NCBI GenBank assembly: GCA_011109175.1
Contig: RDEW01000004.1
Span: 706,030-770,029 of the forward strand
Direction of reading: 5' to 3'
DNA length: 64,000 nucleotides
DNA from: Dicyema japonicum
Lineage: Eukaryota > Dicyemida > Rhombozoa > Dicyemidae
Below are positions 1 through 11,556 of this stretch, piece after piece. Positions within the stretch are counted from its first letter, which is position 1, and the number at the start of each line of letters is the position of its first letter. The notes beneath the pieces are model-generated. The model was not told the DNA's origin and searched no databases. It saw only the letters and a list, made by a program, of their open reading frames with translations. The position numbers and the translations under genes are program-made.

Positions 1-3000
1 GCAGAAGGAAATGGAGCCGATCTTTGAGGAAAATGAGAGGGCTAACATTGACTTTCTGTGCAAACACCTGGAGATTATACTGAGTGATAATAAGACAAAT
101 CTCAGGTACTCCACTGAGTTACTTCAGGAAAAAGAAGATTGAGTTTTCGGGGGATATAGCCCCGACTGTGCTCAAAAATTCATACATTGTTACAGTAAGC
201 GGTAACCTGATGCTTTGGTGTTTGTCATGAATGCTAAGGATATCCCTGAGCCATCCACCAAACAGGTCTACTGCGAGGTGTTCCTGAAGAATACAAAGAA
301 GATGAAGACCCACAAGGTGGACCCATCCAACCCAAAGTTAGTTTGGTGGATTACGAAAGGTGGAACTCTTACTGTGAGTTTAACACAACTAAAGCAGTTT
401 CCTTGCTTAACGTGAAGTTGTGCCAGGCGAACGTGTTCAACATGAATAATGGTGTCATTGGAAAGGTCTTGGGGGTTGATATTCCAGGTTAAAGTGAAAA
501 TAACGCCTTTTCATAAGAGTGGGGCCAAATGGTACAGTTTGGTGGACAATAATCAGGTCAGTCTTCGCCTCATCGTCAACGTGTACCGACCAAGTAACAT
601 TCAGTTTGGGGGTTGGCCATTCGCTGAGTTTAGTTTCCTTGTAAAGTACGTGAAAAAGAAACCCCCAAAGAAATACTATTTTCTTATAATCCGCGCGGAA
701 ACTGACTCGTACATACTTTCAGGGTACGAAGAGAACAGGTCATCTCCCTCTGAACACTTCAATTTGGATGGGTACATCGTGGACTACTGTCTCAATAATC
801 CCGGTTGTCCTACGGCTTACTTAGATGAGTTTGTTTTCAAGAATGAATTCTGTTTTTACATTTTGAAAGAAGGCAGCAGCATATTCTTCTCTGCTGAGAA
901 TGAGGAAGATCTCAAAAACTGGGTCACTTTGATTTCCAAGGCTACTGGACAAAATTATGTCCCCAATATGTCCATCGAACGGAAAACATCCACCGCCCTC
1001 CGTTCTCCGTTATTGGTAAATCCAGTAAACAACATTGTAATCTACTCTGAAAGCAAAAAACAGCTCCAAATCGCCGTTGATGCCTGTGACCGCAATTACT
1101 TCTTCAAAAAACTCCATCGACTTATTCTGGCGAAGCGATTGAACGAGGATATTGTGACCCTGGTTACCTTGGCTGTAATATTTCAAGGGGCGACTCAGTC
1201 CCATCCACAATTTTATACTCTACAACTACTGCCTGAGGTACTGCATCGAGGGGTCTTCCAAGAATCTGGCTTACCTAGAGAATTACATAGCCTTGATGGA
1301 ACAGGGGATGACGATTGACATTTCCCTGGTCTTCAATGTTTATGCGGAACTGGTCGACTACTTTGTAGCTGACAAGTGCTGTGTTTGTTATTGGCAGTAA
1401 TTTCCTCATCTCCCACGCCATTTTGGTGAGTGATCGTGATTTATTCATTCAACTGCAGTCCCGTCTCACCTTTTTGCTGGAACATCAGCTTACAAACTTC
1501 AGGTCTCTTTGGGTAACATAAAAGATGTGTCTTCCCATTTGGGAGACCAGAGGGGGGAATGGCCAAAACATTGAAATTTTACACAACTCTCTGTTCTGAA
1601 GGAGTAGTTTCGAATGTAACGGTAGTTCGAAGTACCTTCAAAGGATGAGACCCAAGTCTACGCGATGGTGACTGATATTCTCAAAAATACGTCCACGTTG
1701 ACTTACAATTTGATTAAAAACAGGATCAAAGTAGAAGGTACCGTGTAAACGTGAAATTTGTAGAGACCGACTTTGGTAGGAGTAGTAAGCTAAGTTTATA
1801 GTTCAGATTGCCTTCACGAACACAAACTGGTCAAAGTGGTTCGGCGGAGTAATCAAAATAAGCCAAGAATGCGTGAACTTGTATGAGGACATTATCGACT
1901 TTTACCTGAATGTGGGGGATATCGCTTAATTGTAGCAATCACATGAATGCGACAAATTTGTTATTGACTACGCCAATCGTGTGTGGGGGTTTTTACTCTC
2001 TGACCTCAAAATCTGTCTTAGTAACCGTCCCCCAGACGACTGGAGTTGTTGGGACTACTTTATAAAGATTAATGAGTATTTTTATTCCAACGGTTGTGAC
2101 TGGCATTACCACAGATGTTATTTTCCTTCTTTCCACCCACAGGGAGTTTGCGAACTGTTTTGTCAGCTTATTCGACAAATACCTGGAAAATACGATCGCC
2201 AAGCTCGAATCGATGCAACTGAACATACTCAAGGACCACAAGCTCATGAACAGAGAGTATTGCTAGTTGAGAATTTTCAAGGACCGGCTGTATCATTGTC
2301 GATGTCACCGTGGAAGAAATAAAGGGTTTGTTGAAATTTTTAGAGACCCTAAAATGGCCGGATAAAATTTTTGTGGAGGAAGAAACTTGGAAAATCAAGA
2401 AAAAATCAACGCTAATCATCAAAAAATTATCCGAAAAGTGAGGTTTGTCCGCATTTAGACTTTATGACTACCTGTCGCTTACTTTGAGGGAGTCATCCTC
2501 CCACTGTGTGCTGTCGGACTTGATTATTACAATTCTAAATTCGATAGTTTTCATAAAAAACGAGGTAAATTGTAAAATTGACATGAGAATCAATTACATC
2601 TCCTCGATGACGACTTCTTTGATTCGATCATTAGTAACGGGGGGAAGTTGGTGATTGATATGAAGGTGCGGTTGTACTGAGTATAGTTGATTTGTGTCCT
2701 GAATGATGTGCTGTCAAAGCTGGGGAAGTACAGTTCGGTGATTAGTCCTCTCCTGGGAATCCTGGTTTACTGTGGAATTAGGATTAGAAAATTGAAAGTA
2801 ATTTGGGGGAGGAATATGTCCAGTTTGTTGAGGAAAATTGTGACAAGCTAAAACTGGAAATAAGGGATGACCTCGCATGCATTGACATTTTGAAAGTTGA
2901 AGTTTGTATAACAAAGATGTGGATGGAGAAAAGTTTGAAGACGATAAATGACTGGTTTGAAGAAAGGAAGGAGGTCACGTGTCACCCAGAACAGCTTCGT

Positions 3001-3111
3001 AATATAGGAATTATTTGCAAGAAAACGAGGAAAGTGTTTGAAATGAGGGGAGTGAAGCACGTGAGTTCTATTATTTATGAGGAAATATGGAAGAGAATAC
3101 ACGTAGAATAA
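1..3111 (+). CDS. CADPS: Calcium-dependent secretion activator (CAPS), 5' end outside window
   Basis: CAPS primes dense-core vesicles for regulated exocytosis in animals. The order C2-like domain, PH domain, MUN domain is visible. The C2 part runs at 230-465, including VYCEVFLKN. The PH part is at about 600-960 and ends in KATGQNYVPN, close to the family's RATGQ motif. The MUN part runs from about 1060 to the stop at 3109-3111, with the last exon starting near 2803. Introns of 22-25 nt are needed at 337-359, 466-487, 1163-1187, 1376-1397, 1503-1524 and 1604-1625; each joins segments that match the family in frame. One frame change near 1560-1600 is unexplained, and exons between 1680 and 2800 were only partly resolved. 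Upstream exons lie left of base 1. The domain order rules out Munc13. Confidence 0.9.
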
Positions 3112-3607
3112 TAATTATTTATTAGATCGACCAAATGAAGTCTATTATTAAAAATGGAGACAAAAATAAAAACAAAGTTATTAAAGTTATTAATAAGTTA
3201 AAAAACAGAAAAATTGGAGAATAATTTTTCTTTTTTGTGTTGGGTGCTTGCTCTGTTGCTATGAGTCTAAGGATTTCCTTTTTGCCTTCTTCGATTCCTA
3301 GGGGAGTCATTGGATTAGTCAAGCACAGGAGACGGCCAATGAGTGGCCGGGTCCCATTTCCTTAGAAGATTAGGTAACGTAGTGGTTGTGCTGACGCTGT
3401 GACTTCGATTCAAAGGATTTCCTTTCCACGTTCCTCGATTCCTAGAGGAGTCATTGGATCAGCCGAACTCAGGAGTTGGCCAAGTCGTTCCCATAAGGGG
3501 ATACTTTGAAAAGATACGTACCACTCCGGGGGAACTGGCTAAAACCCATTTCGGGTATATCCGGGTTATTAAAAACGCATAATCGTAAATTTATATTAGA
3601 AAAAATA
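3112..3607. repeat. Dispersed repeat / SINE-like sequence downstream of CAPS
   Basis: Two related segments (about 3277-3345 and 3418-3485) share the pattern 'ggatttcctt...cgattcctag.ggagtcattggat'. They are followed by a block at about 3527-3566 (ggaactggctaaaacccatt) that recurs at 6666-6705 and, more diverged, near 18370. A pol III A-box-like stretch (gtagtggttgtgctgacgc) lies near 3377. I read this as a tRNA-derived SINE copy and relatives. AATAAA-like signals for CAPS lie just after 3111. No gene seen. Confidence 0.5.
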
Positions 3608-4365
3608 TTACTGGCAGGATCCACCTGTTTTCTCAAAAAACACATCATTAGAGAATTCCTGAAAAAGTAAAAGTGCAAACCTTAAAAATACTTGCCACAT
3701 AATCAGAAATACGTCTGATTTGTTTATATTAACGGGCAACCTTATATCACCTATTTGCAGCTGCACATCCTTCAGCCGCGTCAAAGTACTCTTCAATGCC
3801 GAATTCTTTGATCCGAGCTACGCTTCACATAGAAAATTACATTATTCTTTATTAGCTCATTTTCCATTTCTAGGAATTCCACCAAATCATTAGGACACGT
3901 GTCTGACTGTTCTGATTTGCTTTTGTAATCACCGACCAATTTGAGTAGACGTGCATTTTCCCTACGAAGTTCGAAATTTTCTGCTTCCAATTTGTCCCTT
4001 ATTCCTGAGTGAACACTCAACTGCCTCTCAGACTGTAATTTCATCCGCATCCTGTCCTTTTCCAATTTCTCTAATCTGCTAATTAGATTGTTATCGTGGT
4101 TTGTTATCAACGAAATATTACTTGGTTCGGATATGTGGGAGTTTGTCGATATTGTTGAGTCTGCAGTCCCGCAATTCTTCAATTTTACGGAATAAGGTCT
4201 ATTTTGTGGTTACACGTCTTACTGATTCCCGTTCTCTCGCCTTCTCCAGTTTGTACTCCAAATCTTGATTCCTTTGTAATAGAGACTTTGATTTGTAAAA
4301 TTAAGTACTTCAATTTTACTTTGTTGGGTACTGTCGTGGCACTCTTCTAGGTTTGTGCAGGACAT
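3608..4365 (-). CDS. Coiled-coil protein, function unknown
   Basis: Starts at ATG 4365-4363 (MSCTNLEECHD) and ends at the TAA at 3610-3608. Introns that keep one frame are 4286-4308 (23 nt), 4177-4222 (46 nt, unusually long here), 3818-3840 (23 nt) and 3659-3691 (33 nt). With these removed the length is 211 codons. The product is rich in Glu, Lys and Leu with heptad-like runs (LEKLEKDRMRMKLQSERQL; KLEAENFELRRENARLLKL), so a long coiled coil is likely. The tail contains NKSDVFLIMW and ends TGGSCQ. I do not recognise the family; autophagy scaffold tails were considered but not supported. Confidence 0.6.
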
Positions 4366-5360
4366 ACTGCAAACATTATGTAAGCCATTGATATAATTCG
4401 CTTAGATAATCTTACATTACGCTGTAGATTGCTTGACTACGATTTAATATCGTTTATTTAATTATTTTGTAATAATTTTAATTTTTAAAAATATTATTTT
4501 AACTATTAATTTATTTATAGACAAAAATTTTAGAACATTCTGGAATCTAAGGCACTTGTGGGAACGCCCAGAATTCCCGCTTGATGGCGACTGACCTCCC
4601 ACAGTGAGGTTAGGGTAACTGATGGGAGATTGCCTCAAAAAAACATATTGATGAAAAACAGGAGAAATGGAAGTGACTGACCATAGTTTCTTGTGTTGCA
4701 CGTGGCCTGTGAAAGTGCTTATAATAATGTAAACTTATTCCTCCCCACTTACACTTATCTTTGAGAAACATTCATCAAGAGTTTTTACCCAGTTCCCCCA
4801 GTCAGAAAGGTACTTATTTTTTTCAGCACAAACAGCCATAACTAATTAATCCAAGGAAAAAACCCAAGAGAGAACATCTGCTTGTACTGACCAAATCCAT
4901 CTTAATATTCCATTACAGACTTCCGCTTTAGGAGAGAGGTGGAGAAGTAAGTCAACCCTCTTCCATTTTGTCGCACGTACTACTTTCACGGATATCACTT
5001 CATTCTTGAGCGAAAGAGTTTTCATAATGTAATCTTCACCAGAGGATTTTGTCAGGGAGAATAGTAGAAAGATCTTTTTCAACTACTTGTCGTGCCAGAA
5101 GGACTCGTCGCCTCTTGGGTGGGATCTGTTTGACAAGAATTGACCTTCGCTGAAAACTCTATCTTTCGGATTCGAACCCACAACCTTCAGATCCGATGTC
5201 ATCAGACGCTACATTCAGCCAGAAGACGGCAAATTGGCAGAAAGGAATCCTTGACTACTGGTAGCGGGAAAATTACATGTAAAATTTTATTAAATAATTT
5301 AATTTTTAAATAAATATGCGGTAATAAAAATAATTGAATATATTTTTGAAAACGCGCGTT
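4366..5360. other. Intergenic stretch with one dispersed repeat and a tRNA-like segment
   Basis: AT-rich spacer between the coiled-coil gene and Aurora. It holds a dispersed repeat at about 4545-4625 (tctaaggcacttgtggg ... gacctcccacagtgaggtt ... gggtaactg) that recurs at 13198-13280, and a tRNA-like segment at 5160-5225. No convincing gene in the rest. Confidence 0.5.
5160..5225 (-). repeat. tRNA-like segment with intact B box
   Basis: On the minus strand the B box GGTTCGAATCC is perfect and is preceded by GTAGCGTCTGATGACATCGG, resembling the D and anticodon arms of a tRNA. The T stem pairs poorly, so this is more likely a tRNA pseudogene or SINE head than a functional tRNA. Confidence 0.35.
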
Positions 5361-6282
5361 ATGTCTCGAAAGTTGGTATTTTGAGTAAATCCACAGCAGA
5401 AAACTCTGTCTAGATGACTTTCACATTGGAAAGAAGTTGGGGTCCGGGAGACTTGCTGAGGTATTTTTAGTTCAGGAAAAGAAGACGAAGGAAGTCTACG
5501 CTATAAAAGTAAATAAATGACCAAAACTAGGCGATCGAATTTACAAAACTTCCCGAAAACGGAATCGTGGATGTGTACAGGGAAATCGAGTTTCACTACC
5601 ATCTAAAGTTGAGTTTTCTGTTTATTAGTCACCCTTACATCCTGACACTGTTCGACTACTTCTATGACGAGGATATGGTTTACTTGGTGATGGAACACGC
5701 TATAAACGGATCCCTTGAAGACAAACTGTATAGATGTAAGAAACTGAGCGAAAGGGAATCATCCAGAGTGAAAGGTCTCTATTAATTGAGTAGATCGTTT
5801 GGGAACTCATGAAAGCCCTCGACCACTGTCATTCCTTGGGGGTCATTCACAGAGATGTCAAACCGGCCAATATTTTGTTCGCCTTGCATGATATTGTCCG
5901 TCTGTCTGATTTTGGTATTTCCGTCCACCCGGAAGCTTCACGTTGTATAACGATGGGGGGCACTGTCGAGTATATGGCCCCAGAGGTCGTGAGAGGTCAG
6001 AAATATGACCACAATGTTGATGTTTGGGCTGTGGGGATTGTCTCCTTCGAACTCATCGTTGGAAGAACTCCATTTTGTGATAATCCGGAAATGGGGGAGG
6101 CTGAAATAATGAGAAGAATTGATTCTATGGTCTTTGAAATCCCCTCAGTTATCTCTAACGAAGCAAGGGACTTTATTCTAAGGATTCTGCGGGAGGACCC
6201 GAACGAGAGGATGCCTTTGAGTGAGGCTGTCGATCATGAATGGATATCCAAGTTTGACCACGTGCACTATTATGATAATTAA
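5361..6282 (+). CDS. Aurora-type serine/threonine kinase
   Basis: Mitotic kinase of the Aurora family. Introns 5372-5396 (25 nt), 5509-5530 (22), 5608-5628 (21) and 5768-5793 (26) give a 275-residue protein whose length fits exactly. It starts MSRNRKLCLDDFHIGKKLGS. Kinase motifs in order are the Gly loop KLGSGRLAEVF, the Lys of VYAIK, HRDVKPANIL, DFGISV and YMAPE. The stretch around DFG, with SVHPEASRCITMGGTVEYMA, is typical of Aurora, as is HPYILTLFDYFYDEDMVYLV. The protein is almost all catalytic domain, so the N-terminal degradation and localisation region of vertebrate Auroras is absent. The Gly loop has Leu-Ala where Phe-Gly is usual. Aurora A versus B cannot be decided. Confidence 0.9.
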
Positions 6283-7425
6283 TGATATTCCTGTTTCCCC
6301 CTCATTTTAAATCGATTTATTTACTTGGAGGTTGTCTCCAGTGCATGGTGAGGAGATCTTAATAATAGCTCTCTTCGTAGAGGAGTGATGTTTCGACTAC
6401 TAAACCTCCACCTAAGCAGGACACACTTTATTTTAATGGGAAATAAAAGTTATTAATCCTAGGAATTAGGTTAAGGAACATCTTGGTTGTGTGAGTTTCA
6501 GCAAATAATCCAGTTTCGTAAGGAGACATTATTGGTGATGGCGTCACTCGTCAAGGTATCGTAGATGCGCACAGCCTTCAACTGGGATGGACAGCAGCGA
6601 AATTCGGTTATTATGACGCTAATCCAGTGGAAGGGTTCACACAATGGCGTGTACGTTCCAGTCTTAGGGGGAACTGGATAAAACCCATTTCGGGTATATC
6701 CGGGGTTTAAAAAAGCACTGCACCGTGACATAATATCCAGGAAGTTAACTTTCTCATTGGATTAGCACAATTTAATCTACCCCCTAAGTTCATTTTTCTC
6801 AGAAAAACCAAGAAAGCGTAATATCTAAAGATTATTATAATACCAGGAAATCACCAGGCCGATCATGGTTGTTTCAGCCTCTCTCAGTAGCCTCTCATCT
6901 TAGCACAATGTTCAGATTCTCAGTATTATCACTGTACAGGCAGAAGGTCGCCTAAGGTAAACTGCGCGCCAGTCCCTCCTGACTCGGGTCTCAAAGGGGT
7001 TAGGAAAACATCATTGGTTATGAAAGTAACCCAGTCTTGTATTTATTTAACCTGGTCCCTTCGAGTTAAGGAAACCTGAGGCTAACAGGAACGTCAAATC
7101 AAGAGCGGACGCTCCCAGAGACCCGTCAGGTGTATTAGTGCTGTGCAGAACTCGGAGGTGGACCAGAACAAGAGAAGAGGTGACTACTTGTCAAGAAGGC
7201 ATAATGGGCAAAGTTGAGAGGACGATTGTCCGATTCTGTTCAAATAGGAACGTAAGTGGTGATCGCAAGGAAGTACGCCAAGTAGACACGATCTTTGCTT
7301 TCGTCAATATTCAGTGAACCCCAGCCTTATAAGAGACCACCAGCCATTAAATAGAGTAGATAGACTCCAAAAATGTTAAAAGTCAGTCAAATAATAAATA
7401 ATATATTTATAAGCAAATAAAATAA
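6283..7425. other. Intergenic stretch with one SINE-like copy
   Basis: Convergent spacer between Aurora and cyclin C. A repeat at about 6530-6720 contains ggaactggataaaacccatt and cgggtatatccgggg, the same block as near 3527-3566. Nothing recognisable from 6720 to 7425. Confidence 0.4.
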
Positions 7426-8310
7426 TCACAAAATTCCGTATTTGTTGAGAATATTCCTAGCATTTTCAGCATCATTTTGATAAGTATTGCAATAATCGTA
7501 GTACTCCAGGATAGTTCTCACCAGTGGAATCACACTGTTCATGTCTATTCTACATTCAGCCAACCAGTTCTTTATCTGACTATTCTCAAAACTGCCAGCC
7601 ATCACCAGAGCAGCTAAAATCATCGATCAAACCAACCCATAGCAATCAGATACGGAGGGAAGAGAACGGGTAGTTCTGTCCTCAAACTATCGTTTATGAC
7701 TGACCAGGCCAAATCAAACAGTTTATCGTCCTTAAAGTCCCTGGCGAAGGTAGAGAGTGACCTGTAGGGGAGAAACACCAAAATGGAGCAATCCAATATT
7801 TCTATCAATTTGAATTCGTGGGCTAATATTATTTGGGGACTGATCTTCCCGTCATTTACCTTATAAGTAGTCCCAAGGGAGCTATTACCTAACAAATAGA
7901 CATTAAGGGGTACATATTTGTATCAATGTGGTGGTTAACTTGCCGGATGACAATTGACCACACTCCTGTGCCTTGGAAGCCAGGAATATGCACGTGGATG
8001 ACATTATTATTGGGTTTAGTTCAAAAAATGAGTTTCTAAGGGTATGGTGATATGGTGACCTTATATAACATCTACGAAAATAAATGGAGGCAGTCGCAAT
8101 CACTTCCTCTTTGAGTTGAAGAATTTCCCCCATTTGTTGTATGAGGTTTGTAAAGTAGACCATAAGTCCGTAGAACTCCTTGTTGGAGATGGCTCCCAGA
8201 GTAGTAGACTGGTGGAAGGTGATCTCCTGTTTGTCAAAGATCCAGTTTTTGCTTAAATTGTGAAAAAATGGGCCAAACTAGTGAGAACTGGTCCAGAAAT
8301 TGGCACTCAT
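7426..8310 (-). CDS. CCNC: Cyclin C, Mediator kinase-module cyclin
   Basis: Cyclin C partners CDK8 in the Mediator kinase module. Start ATG 8310-8308 gives MSANFWTSSHYKNWIFDKQ, matching the family's NFW.SSH start. Introns 8252-8278 (27 nt), 8036-8059 (24), 7889-7913 (25) and 7614-7636 (23) give 261 residues with no frame error; human cyclin C is of similar size. Conserved parts are FTNLIQQMGE, EEVIATASIYFRR, MSSTCIFLASKAQE, the second cyclin fold with EFKLIEILDC, LAWSVINDSLRTELPVLFPP and the C-terminal WLAECRIDM. Only the short family tail after the second fold is missing. The assignment is secure against cyclins H, K and T. Confidence 0.95.
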
Positions 8311-9361
8311 AAGAAGATGATCATTGCTGTTTTGATGACATAAATTTATATTTTGTAAATAATATTTTTAAATATTAACAATTAATAAATTCTATATTTT
8401 TTAGTTTAATTAATTACTGTCTCAATATTATTTGATAAAAAATAATTACAACTAACAACTCTGACACACTGAGGGATCTGGCTAAGAACAGAAAAGCCTG
8501 GAATAAGCTAGCTCTTTCTCTTATATTTTTTGCTGCAAATGCGGGGCTATAAATATTATGGATCTTGTGAAAGTGCTAATAATAATAACTCTGAGGATAT
8601 CGAGGACGACCGGATGCACGCTACCCGTTGTAATCCAAGAAGACCTAAGGAATTCCAAAATGCGTCTATATGTTCTCTGTATAGTCACATCCTCGAAGGG
8701 AGCGTGGAGGAATCTCACAGAAAAAATTGCCCGTTGTGCTGCGAACGAGAAGATAACTTAAGTTGCGTTTTGTGCATAACCGCTGGTGTCCTACGAGTCA
8801 GTGAGACCTGTGATACTCAGCTAACTAACAATTTTTAGCAATTCACACTTATCAGTGAACAGAATGTAAGTAGGCTATGAATTACCCTCTCATGATCTCA
8901 AGGTCGATGCTTTGGAGGCACCGTCGCTTCAGTCTAGCGAACCGGCTTCAACTAGGAAGTGAAGCATAAGACTAGCTGTCTCAAAAATTTTTAAATGATC
9001 GCAAAATTAAAATTACACGGTTTGCAGGACTGTGGAAGGAAGAACCCAGAATGACACGATAACTCTTCCATAACACTGGGCTCGCGATCACGATGGGTAA
9101 TTCCCCTGAAGGCCATAATGGAGACCTTGTCATAATAACTTACTTGGTGACCAGCTCCATCAGTCTTTTTTCCTCGATTAATAAGCGTAACTGTTCCTCC
9201 CTTCTTGTATGCCCTGCCTATGTGGAGGTTTAAGTAATGGAAACATTGCCACTCCCCATAGAAGGCATATTAGTGATTATACTGAATAAATCAATATTTA
9301 ATAAGAAAACACAAAAATACAGGGAAAACGGCTCATTAGTCAAGTATGCGATAATTAAGTG
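8311..9361. other. Mostly non-genic; possible LINE tail and a Cys-rich open frame
   Basis: AT-rich promoter side of cyclin C to about 8460. Bases 8470-8520 (+) read LRDLAKNRKAWNKLALSL, like the last residues of many LINE proteins. An open frame at 8530-8838 (+) encodes 102 residues with clustered Cys (KNCPLCCERE, LSCVLC) but matches nothing I recognise and may be chance. A repeat at about 9200-9275 (gaggtttaagtaatg.aaac) recurs at 52490-52565. The phrase gtaggctatgaattaccc occurs at about 8870 and again at 9483. Confidence 0.35.
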
Positions 9362-9615
9362 TAAATTGCGGGTAGTATAGTGGTTAGTGCTTTCGTCCCC
9401 CGATTAGTTGTGGGCTCCATTCCCACATCGTTTTGAAGGTTCCTTTCTATGCTTTCATTAAATTCTAAGAGGCATCCACCAGTAGGCTATGAATTACCCC
9501 CCCCCCAGTGCCTTGTCGGCAACCAAAGGGGATATCTCTTTTTTTTGTTGAAAAAGTTCCCACAATGGTAGATATGGATGGATGTGATGTGCGCCACAGA
9601 CCGTCGACCCCCGAG
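9362..9615 (+). repeat. tRNA-derived SINE
   Basis: The head has a perfect pol III A box (TAGTATAGTGG). About 40 nt on, a T arm has a complete 5-bp stem GTGGG/CCCAC around a B-box-like loop. It resembles tRNA-Asp but lacks a paired acceptor stem. The body downstream (gatatggatggatgtgatgtgcgcc) recurs in the repeat at 18300-18400, so this is a dispersed SINE, not a working tRNA. Confidence 0.55.
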
Positions 9616-9849
9616 GGGACGGAAAATTAATTTCTTGTGCAAACATTTTTTTCGATAAGGCACTTTTTGAAACTATAAGTAATCCTTCAACTCCCTACTA
9701 AGTTTTTATATACGGTTTCTCCCAACGAGATCGGGATCCCTTACTGACAACTACTTTCTTTCACATCGATATTCCTCTCGTGCCGTCCTGTTTTCTGACC
9801 CACCAATTTTTCACACCCCCTGTTTTGTGATTTCTTAGAAAAAGCTTCC

Positions 9850-10224
9850 AAATATTATCCTCTCTTGGTTTTTTTCCGTGAAGTAATTCCCAATATAGAA
9901 CATATCCAAAAAGTTTCCACCGATCTTCGAGAATTATCTCTGATGATTTCCTGATCCTTCATGGGTACTGTCTCCAGTGACGTTTCGATAGAACCCGTCT
10001 GTTTTGGTAAATTCAGTTCTTTGTATCCCCCAGATGGCGGCATTATACGTTAAAATAGGATTATGAATGCTTACGCGATCAGGGCATTCTGTCCACCACG
10101 GACTCAGATCGACTACACGTCCGGTTAAAAGACTATCCCACATCAGACAAGAGAGTGAGAAGGCGATAGCAAAATCCACTTCAACAAATCCCAAAAAGTC
10201 CTTGAGGTAACCTTTGATATACAC
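9850..10224 (-). mobile_element. LINE relic, C-terminal reverse-transcriptase tail
   Basis: The minus strand reads ILTYNAAIWGIQRTEFTKTD, the tail region after the reverse-transcriptase domain that is usual in CR1/L1-like LINEs. A related stretch (LMYNAAT...; KMDAFQRRQL-like) lies near 41010-41070. Frames are broken and there is no complete domain. Confidence 0.55.
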
Positions 10225-10261
10225 ACGTGTTTATAGAGACAGACAAAGACCAGAAACTAAA

Positions 10262-10575
10262 TCTGCTGAATGTGTTCTCAGGACTATGGAAGATCACAAC
10301 CCTTGTCATATAAACGTTATCCAAACAGTGAATCGATCCATGTACTTCTTATGCCTCGAGGGGTCCATCCATTTCCCAGAATGTCGAGAAGATCACGGCC
10401 ATCTAGAAAAGGGTGTACAATTGATTACTGGGCATAAACGACTGCCCCCAAACACTGGAAACCCAAAATGTCTAAACGGTTTATGTCACACCGTGACCTT
10501 GCAGATCTAACTAATGGACTCATAAAGGAACATCAAGCAAAGTTGAGAGCTCTGTCGGCCGGGATCACTAGTTGA
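10262..10575 (+). mobile_element. LINE relic (reverse-transcriptase tail)
   Basis: The plus strand contains HLEKGVQLITGHKRLPP followed in another frame by RDLADLTNGLIKEHQ. This resembles the 'LEKVQRRATK...GLRNLPYEERL' region that follows reverse transcriptase in some LINEs. Frames are broken. Weak call. Confidence 0.35.
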
Positions 10576-11556
10576 GGTCTTTACTTTTGGATTTTGGAGT
10601 AAATTCATCCTACCATGGATAGTATTATCATCTCCACCGTTTTTTTGATCCAAAATTATTATTGTTACGTTTTCTCAGCTAATTTATGTGATATTCTTCA
10701 AGATCCGTTTTTGTAATTTTTTCAAGTTTTAAAGTTATAGAGTGGATTCGTTGACGAACACATCGTATAAACTCATTTGGAGATTCCGAAAGCCCTCCAA
10801 ATGCTCCACGTCTTTTTAATCGCACAAGATTCCAGCATTTTTAGTCACTTTCGACTCCCTTATGACTTTTTGAAAAACACTGCCAGCGAGTCGATCTACT
10901 TTGGTAAAGATGATTGGGTTCGGGCCAAAGAAAAGAATCTGTCGAAAAAGTGTCACCCCGCTCGCGAATGCCCATCTAACTTGTCATTCCGATAGAGATG
11001 ACCGGTTCGCTCCAAAGAGAAAAAGATCAAAGCTCAAAAATATTCTCTAAATTTAGTAAACACAAATTGAGAGACACTCCACAGCCATAAGTGCCAGGAA
11101 AAATTCGAAATTCCCGCTGTTATTCCTGTTGACGATCCATCTTGTTTTGACGAGTAAAGTCGTCACCAGTGAACCTGATAAAAAACCAAGTTAAGAGCAT
11201 GCCCCTTCAACCAGCAAAGTCATTTTATGATAACACTAGTACTAATTGCGACGGAGGAACACGTTGCTGTGAGTGGACCACGTTCCTCTGGACGCCCATA
11301 AGTCGCGCTTCCTGGGATACTTTATGCGGATCTCAAAGACAACTGAGATGTGAAAAGCACTAATTACGGCTGAGGTAGACTTCGCTGAGAATGTACCACA
11401 TTCAGACGCTCACAAGTCACGCTTCCTGGTATACGTATCACAGGAGCGTCAAAAGACAGTGAGACGGAAAACACCTCGACGACCTAAGGAAGTAACACTA
11501 GGTCGATTTGCTGTCTCCACCAATGTTGCATTAATAACAATTAGTATTAATAGTAA
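10576..11556. other. Non-genic stretch with a diverged tandem duplication
   Basis: Downstream of squalene epoxidase. Two related segments of about 116 bp, starting near 11271 and 11387, share the order 'gag.gtaccac.tt...gacgc.cataagtc.cgcttcctgg.ata'. A smaller duplication around 10911-10935 and 10998-11025 shares ggttcg..ccaaagaaaa. No gene recognised. Confidence 0.4.

Noticed and set aside
3700-3800. FIP200/Atg11 claw domain at the end of the coiled-coil protein
   Set aside because: A short hydrophobic tail after a coiled coil suggested it, but no claw residues align.
5163-5220. Functional tRNA gene
   Set aside because: The B box is perfect but the T stem pairs only 3 of 5 and no acceptor stem is found, so I call it tRNA-like only.
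8530-8838. 102-residue Cys-rich open frame
   Set aside because: Looks like a zinc-binding protein at first glance (CPLCC, CVLC) but the spacing fits no known finger, and an equal-quality frame exists on the other strand.
9368-9435. Functional tRNA-Asp gene
   Set aside because: A box and T arm are good, but no acceptor stem pairs and the sequence continues into a repeated body.
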